64,000 nucleotides of DNA from Obesumbacterium proteus (GTDB lineage Bacteria; Pseudomonadota; Gammaproteobacteria; Enterobacterales; Enterobacteriaceae). This document shows positions 60,303 through 64,000 of the stretch, piece after piece; position 1 is the stretch's first letter, and the number at the start of each line of letters is the position of its first letter. The stretch covers positions 4,154,001 to 4,218,000 of the forward strand of contig NZ_CP014608.1 in the NCBI RefSeq assembly GCF_001586165.1, given 5' to 3'. The notes beneath the pieces are model-generated. The model was given only the letters and a program-made list of their open reading frames with translations, made no database searches and was not told the origin of the DNA. The translations under genes and the position numbers were made by a program.

Positions 60303-60758
60303 CTTATACCTCAAAAAATCACAGTGCTCGGTCAACTCCAGAAGCCATTTTCAACGAAGAAAACCAGACTTCACAGAACCGGGACGGCCGCTTTCAGCAG
60401 AACCGTGTTCCCTGTTTATCCCTTCTTACTTGAAGCCGCTACGGTGCTGGCTGCGGTTATTCACCCTAATCACTTACCGGTGTAAGCTCATCGGGATTCA
60501 CTCGCTGACCGCCTAGCAACAACATCAAGTACTTTGGGCGTAGAAGCGTCCCGAATACATTCAGGAAAAAATAGACGCGACATTATAGCGATGCATGAGC
60601 AATGAGTCGAGAACCGCACGCCAACTGTCCGCGGCGTGATTCACAGTTTCGAGCGATACCTCAGCAACTCGGGTACAAAATTACAGCGTAATAGCACCAA
60701 GTTCCACGGGCCAAAGTCACGAAATCGCGTGCGCACCTAAGTCATAAAGTTGCTACGC
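60303..60758. other. Long tig leader/promoter region
   Basis: About 450 bases without a gene. On the minus strand 60386-60490 shows GTGATTAGGGTGAATAACCG, then CAGCC, then CGGCTTCAAGTAAGAAGGGA, a pattern like a short sequence repeated in many enterobacterial genomes. A promoter for tig is expected here; no clear motif was placed. Confidence 0.5.
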
Positions 60759-60786
60759 AAAAAGAAACGGCCACTCGGGCCGTTTC
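60759..60786 (-). terminator. Terminator of bolA
   Basis: GAAACGGCC/GGCCGTTTC around CGAGT, then five T residues on the minus strand. It separates bolA from tig. Confidence 0.92.
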
Positions 60787-60881
60787 TCGTCAAACACGCT
60801 ATTAATACAGCAAAAACGGCTAAGAGTTCCACCTTCGTGGTAATTTACTTGCCTTTTCGCCGCCTATTTAAGCAAGTTAGC

Positions 60882-61196
60882 TTAGGCTAGGGTGCCAGCC
60901 CCGCGACAGGGCGGTGATGCAGGAACCGTATCTTGCAACGCCTCCCACTCTTTATGGGTGTAGGTATGTAGGGCTAACGCGTGTACGCCGTCGGCCAGTT
61001 CCTCTGACAAAACGCCATATATAGAACGATGACGCGTCAAGAAGCGCTCACCTTGGAAACGATCGCTAACCATGACAACTTTAAAGTGACTTTCAGAACC
61101 TGCCGGTACGTTATGGCGATAGCTTTCATCAACCACCTCAAGATAGAAAGGTTCAAACGCGGCGCGTAACTTTGCTTCTATCTGTTCTCTCATCAT
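60882..61196 (-). CDS. bolA: Transcription regulator / Fe-S protein BolA
   Basis: 104 residues from MMREQIEAKLRAAF, behind GAGGGG. HNVPAGSESHFKVVMVSDRF and HALALHTYT match BolA, which changes shape and division genes in stationary phase and pairs with monothiol glutaredoxin. The six upstream codons of the longer frame are not in the family. Confidence 0.95.
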   Translation of the reverse strand: MMREQIEAKLRAAFEPFYLEVVDESYRHNVPAGSESHFKVVMVSDRFQGERFLTRHRSIYGVLSEELADGVHALALHTYTHKEWEALQDTVPASPPCRGAGTLA

Positions 61197-61695
61197 AAGA
61201 TATCCCCTCATACTGCATCGGCAGAAAGAGCGCTGCTCTTAATGGAATGTATTTCCCTCTCGGAACCGCTCAGCCATCACCTTTATTTTCAGTGACAGCC
61301 CACATCAGGCGCGGACAAGCGCCCAATCGAAAAACACATCTTAACGTTAAGCGTAGCTGTTTTTTTGCAACTAACGCCGCTGCGAAACATTTTTATCGTG
61401 TTTTGCGTAGCGTAACTTATAAAAAATTTCTGTCTATCATTCAAATGGGTGGCTTGGAAAGTCAGTTTAATGTTTAAGCAGATAGGCAAAACGCCACCGC
61501 GATAGTGATTTCACTATTCTTAAGATAAAAATATTTATAGGGGGCTTCAACATCCTAATGGCAATGCTATGATGGCGGATATTTTGTCCGTAAAGTCCGT
61601 TGATTCATCATTGTCATACTCAGTCTTAACTCAGTCATAGACGAAGAATGAACGCGGCATCTTCCCACGTAAAAATGGTTATTAACTCGATGAAT
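61197..61695. other. Divergent promoter region of bolA and yajG
   Basis: About 500 bases. No convincing gene. AT-rich around 61390-61440, probably the bolA promoter. No operator could be placed. Confidence 0.5.
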
Positions 61696-62274
61696 ATGAT
61701 CAAAAAACTGTTTTTCCCGCTTTTGGCCGTTTTCGCTCTGGCCGGATGCGCAACCAGCACCAATACCATAGACGTTAATCCTAAGATGGCGTTGCCGCAG
61801 CAGGACCCAACCTTGCAAGGCATTACGATCAGCATTAACGGTGCCGATGTTCGTCAAGATAAAGCGCTGGCAAAAGTGAATCGCGATGGCGCATTAGTCA
61901 CGCTGACACCTTCACGCGACCTGCGTTTCTTGCTGCAGGAAGTGTTGGAAAACCAAATGACCCAGCGCGGTTATATGGTGGGGCCAAGCGGTGCCGTTGA
62001 TTTGCAGATCGTCGTCAACCAGCTGTATGCCGATGTAAAAGAAGGCAACCTGCGTTACAACATCACCACCAATGCTGATATTTCCATTATTGCACAGGCG
62101 AAAAATGGCAATAAGCAGGTGAAAAACTATCGCTCGGTTTACAACGAGCAAGGTGCATTTACCGCATCGAACAGCAAAATCACTAATGCCGTCAACAATA
62201 CCATGTCGGACATCGTGTCTAACATGGCGCAAGACACCAGCATCAGCGACTTCATCAAAGCCAACGCGCGTTAA
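61696..62274 (+). CDS. yajG: Lipoprotein YajG
   Basis: 192-residue lipoprotein, as in E. coli when starting at MIKKLFFPLL. Lipobox LAGC then ATS, so the mature protein should go to the outer membrane. Core motif RDLRFLLQEVLENQMTQRGYMVGPSGAVDLQIVV is close to E. coli YajG. Function unknown. ampG follows by 116 bases. Confidence 0.93.
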   Translation: MIKKLFFPLLAVFALAGCATSTNTIDVNPKMALPQQDPTLQGITISINGADVRQDKALAKVNRDGALVTLTPSRDLRFLLQEVLENQMTQRGYMVGPSGAVDLQIVVNQLYADVKEGNLRYNITTNADISIIAQAKNGNKQVKNYRSVYNEQGAFTASNSKITNAVNNTMSDIVSNMAQDTSISDFIKANAR

Positions 62275-62390
62275 TCTCTATGCTCAGAGTCATTCGAACC
62301 GTTGGATAAAAGCGCAATCGGATGATAATGGGCATACACCGTTTTCACCCCGCACTGCCCGACCTTGGGCAGTGCATGGGAATCAATTGA

Positions 62391-63872
62391 ATGTCTAATT
62401 CAAACTTAGCTATTTTCACCCAACGTAACACGGTCATTTTATTACTGTTGGGTTTTGCCTCAGGCCTTCCTCTCGCATTAACCTCCGGTACACTTCAGGC
62501 TTGGATGACCGTTGCCAACGTCGATCTCAAAACGATCGGCTTCTTTTCACTGGTTGGTCAGGCCTACGTTTTTAAATTCCTTTGGTCACCGATGATGGAT
62601 CGCTATACGCCTTCCTTCCTTGGTCGCCGCCGTGGCTGGCTTTTAGTCACACAAGTCCTACTACTCATCACTATCTTTGCCATGGGATTACTCAATCCTG
62701 TCCAGCATCTGTGGTGGCTGGCGGGCTTGGCCGTCATCGTCGCATTCTGTTCTGCCTCACAAGATATTGTCTTCGACGCCTATAAAACCGATTTGCTCAG
62801 CGCTGAAGAACGCGGAACCGGCGCGGCTGTTTCCGTTTTGGGTTATCGACTCGCGATGCTGGTTTCCGGTGGGTTAGCGCTATGGTTAGCCGATCGCTAT
62901 TTTGGCTGGCAAGGTACCTATTGGCTGATGGCTGGCTTAATGCTGATCGGTATATTGGCTACGTTATTTGCTCCAGAACCTCAGGTATCTGCGCCTGCAC
63001 CACGCACGCTTGAACAGGCCGTGATTGAGCCGCTTAAGGATTTCTTTGGCCGAAACAATGCATGGTTAATCCTATTACTCATTGTGATGTACAAGATGGG
63101 TGATGCTTTCGCCGGTAGTTTGAGCACAACGTTTCTGATTCGCGGAGTCGGATTCGACGCGGGTGAAGTTGGTATCGTCAACAAGACACTAGGATTGTTT
63201 GCCACCATCGTGGGTGCCTTGTTTGGCGGCGTACTGATGCAGCGTTTGTCCCTTTTCCGCGCACTGATGCTATTTGGTATCTTGCAAGGGGTATCCAATT
63301 TTGGCTACTGGCTGCTGGCGGTCACTGATAAAAACCTGCTCACCATGGGCAGCGCCATTTTTCTCGAAAACCTCTGCGGGGGCATGGGCACCGCGGCGTT
63401 TGTCGCATTGTTAATGACGCTGTGTAACAAGTCATTCTCAGCAACCCAATTCGCCCTGCTCTCGGCGCTTTCAGCCGTTGGTCGTGTTTATGTAGGGCCG
63501 GTTGCGGGTTGGTTTGTTGAATTACATGGCTGGCCGTTGTTCTATCTATTCTCAATCGTCGCTGCCGTTCCTGGGCTTTTGCTGCTGGTCGCCTGCCGCA
63601 AAACCTTGGAGTATACGCAAACAACCGGTGAATTCTCGCGCCGAACCCGCTTTGCTAGAGCCTATAAATTGGCCTTTCAATCACTGTTGGTCGGATGCAT
63701 TCTTATCGCACTATGGCTGCTTGGGCTACTCGCAGAAAGTCTCTCTGGTTTGAGTGCTGATGTCATCATGGCTTGGTTGTTAAATATTGGCTTATTGCTG
63801 AGCTTATTTGGCATTTTACTTGGCGCAGGTTTAGATTATCGCAGCCAACGCGATCTACAGCAGGTCATTTAA
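62391..63872 (+). CDS. ampG: Muropeptide permease AmpG
   Basis: 493-residue inner-membrane transporter that brings anhydromuropeptides from the periplasm for cell-wall recycling and, where AmpR/AmpC exist, signals beta-lactam exposure. About fourteen helices. Family motifs: GFASGLPLALTSGTLQAWMT, FKFLWSPMMDRYTP, FCSASQDIVFDAYKTD, ENLCGGMGTAAFVALLM. Very close to E. coli AmpG (491). Confidence 0.97.
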   Translation: MSNSNLAIFTQRNTVILLLLGFASGLPLALTSGTLQAWMTVANVDLKTIGFFSLVGQAYVFKFLWSPMMDRYTPSFLGRRRGWLLVTQVLLLITIFAMGLLNPVQHLWWLAGLAVIVAFCSASQDIVFDAYKTDLLSAEERGTGAAVSVLGYRLAMLVSGGLALWLADRYFGWQGTYWLMAGLMLIGILATLFAPEPQVSAPAPRTLEQAVIEPLKDFFGRNNAWLILLLIVMYKMGDAFAGSLSTTFLIRGVGFDAGEVGIVNKTLGLFATIVGALFGGVLMQRLSLFRALMLFGILQGVSNFGYWLLAVTDKNLLTMGSAIFLENLCGGMGTAAFVALLMTLCNKSFSATQFALLSALSAVGRVYVGPVAGWFVELHGWPLFYLFSIVAAVPGLLLLVACRKTLEYTQTTGEFSRRTRFARAYKLAFQSLLVGCILIALWLLGLLAESLSGLSADVIMAWLLNIGLLLSLFGILLGAGLDYRSQRDLQQVI

Positions 63873-63907
63873 TTCCGTTGCTAAATTAATTTAAGCCTTA
63901 AAATAAT

Positions 63908-63945
63908 AAAAAAGCGCTGCCTATATTTTAGACAGCGCTTTTTTT
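63908..63945 (+). terminator. Terminator of ampG
   Basis: AAAAAAGCGCTG and CAGCGCTTTTTT, twelve perfect pairs with a 13-base loop. The last 55 bases of the window hold nothing I can name. Confidence 0.95.
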
Positions 63946-64000
63946 ATTCTTCAAATTTGCCGCTTAATTATCCCCTAAATAATTTTTTACTGATATTCCG

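Noticed and set aside
59085..60485. 466-codon open frame opposite tig
   Set aside because: It mirrors the strongly biased codons of tig, is rich in Phe/Asn/Val as antisense frames are, and has no ribosome site or family motif.
1..64000. Prophage, insertion sequence, integron or tRNA-linked island
   Set aside because: No transposase, integrase, phage structural gene, tRNA or attachment-site repeat was found on either strand.

Overview
The window is chromosomal DNA of a member of the Enterobacterales. Nearly every gene is recognisable, and the block from copA and hha through ffs, tesB, amtB-glnK, mdlBA, cof, queC, ppiD, hupB, lon, clpXP, tig, bolA to ampG follows the Escherichia coli order. 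The left half does not follow E. coli order: narKXL, a Zir-type adhesin locus, thiMD, dld, cysJIH and a hut cluster lie side by side. Together with the base composition and protein divergence this fits a genus such as Hafnia or a close relative; that name is inferred, not proven.

Layout. 1-3.2 kb: nitrate uptake and sensing (narK end, narXL). 3.2-5.6 kb: a DsbA paralogue, the lysozyme inhibitor Ivy and an unrecognised 283-residue protein. 5.6-11.1 kb: a three-gene operon for an inverse-autotransporter barrel (ZirT-like) and two exported Ig-type partners, with an IprA/YaiV-type regulator beside it; this is the most accessory-looking part. 11.2-14.8 kb: thiamine salvage (thiM-thiD under a TPP riboswitch) and D-lactate dehydrogenase. 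14.9-19.5 kb: cysJIH for assimilatory sulfate reduction. 19.9-25.8 kb: queD, alaC, hcaT, a 53-codon unannotated gene, cdh and queE, with two blocks of tandem intergenic repeats nearby. 26.0-29.5 kb: hutIGCD for histidine breakdown. 29.6-34.4 kb: qmcA-ybbJ, then cueR/copA for copper export. 34.5-36.7 kb: zinc-responsive alternative ribosomal proteins, tomB-hha and an LprI-like protein. 36.8-41 kb: 4.5S RNA, atl, ybaY, tesB and the ammonium pair glnK-amtB with a sigma-54 promoter. 41.3-50.7 kb: mdlAB, decR with a divergent cysteine-degrading enzyme, cof, ybaE, queC, fadM. 50.8-61.2 kb: envelope folding and protein quality control (ybaV, ppiD, hupB, lon, clpX, clpP, tig, bolA). 61.7-63.9 kb: yajG and ampG.

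Connections. Three queuosine precursor genes (queD, queE, queC) are present but scattered, and the leaders of queD and queC both carry RNA structures that could regulate them. Two thiamine-linked loci (thiMD and cof) act on the same HMP pool. The most interesting items are the Zir-type export locus, in which domains are visibly shared between the barrel protein and its partners; a conserved frameshift site in copA predicting a two-domain copper chaperone; two families of tandem intergenic repeats; and the small GTG-started gene at 24.1 kb. I see no prophage, insertion sequence, integron or CRISPR array. Positions were read by eye and no database search was possible.
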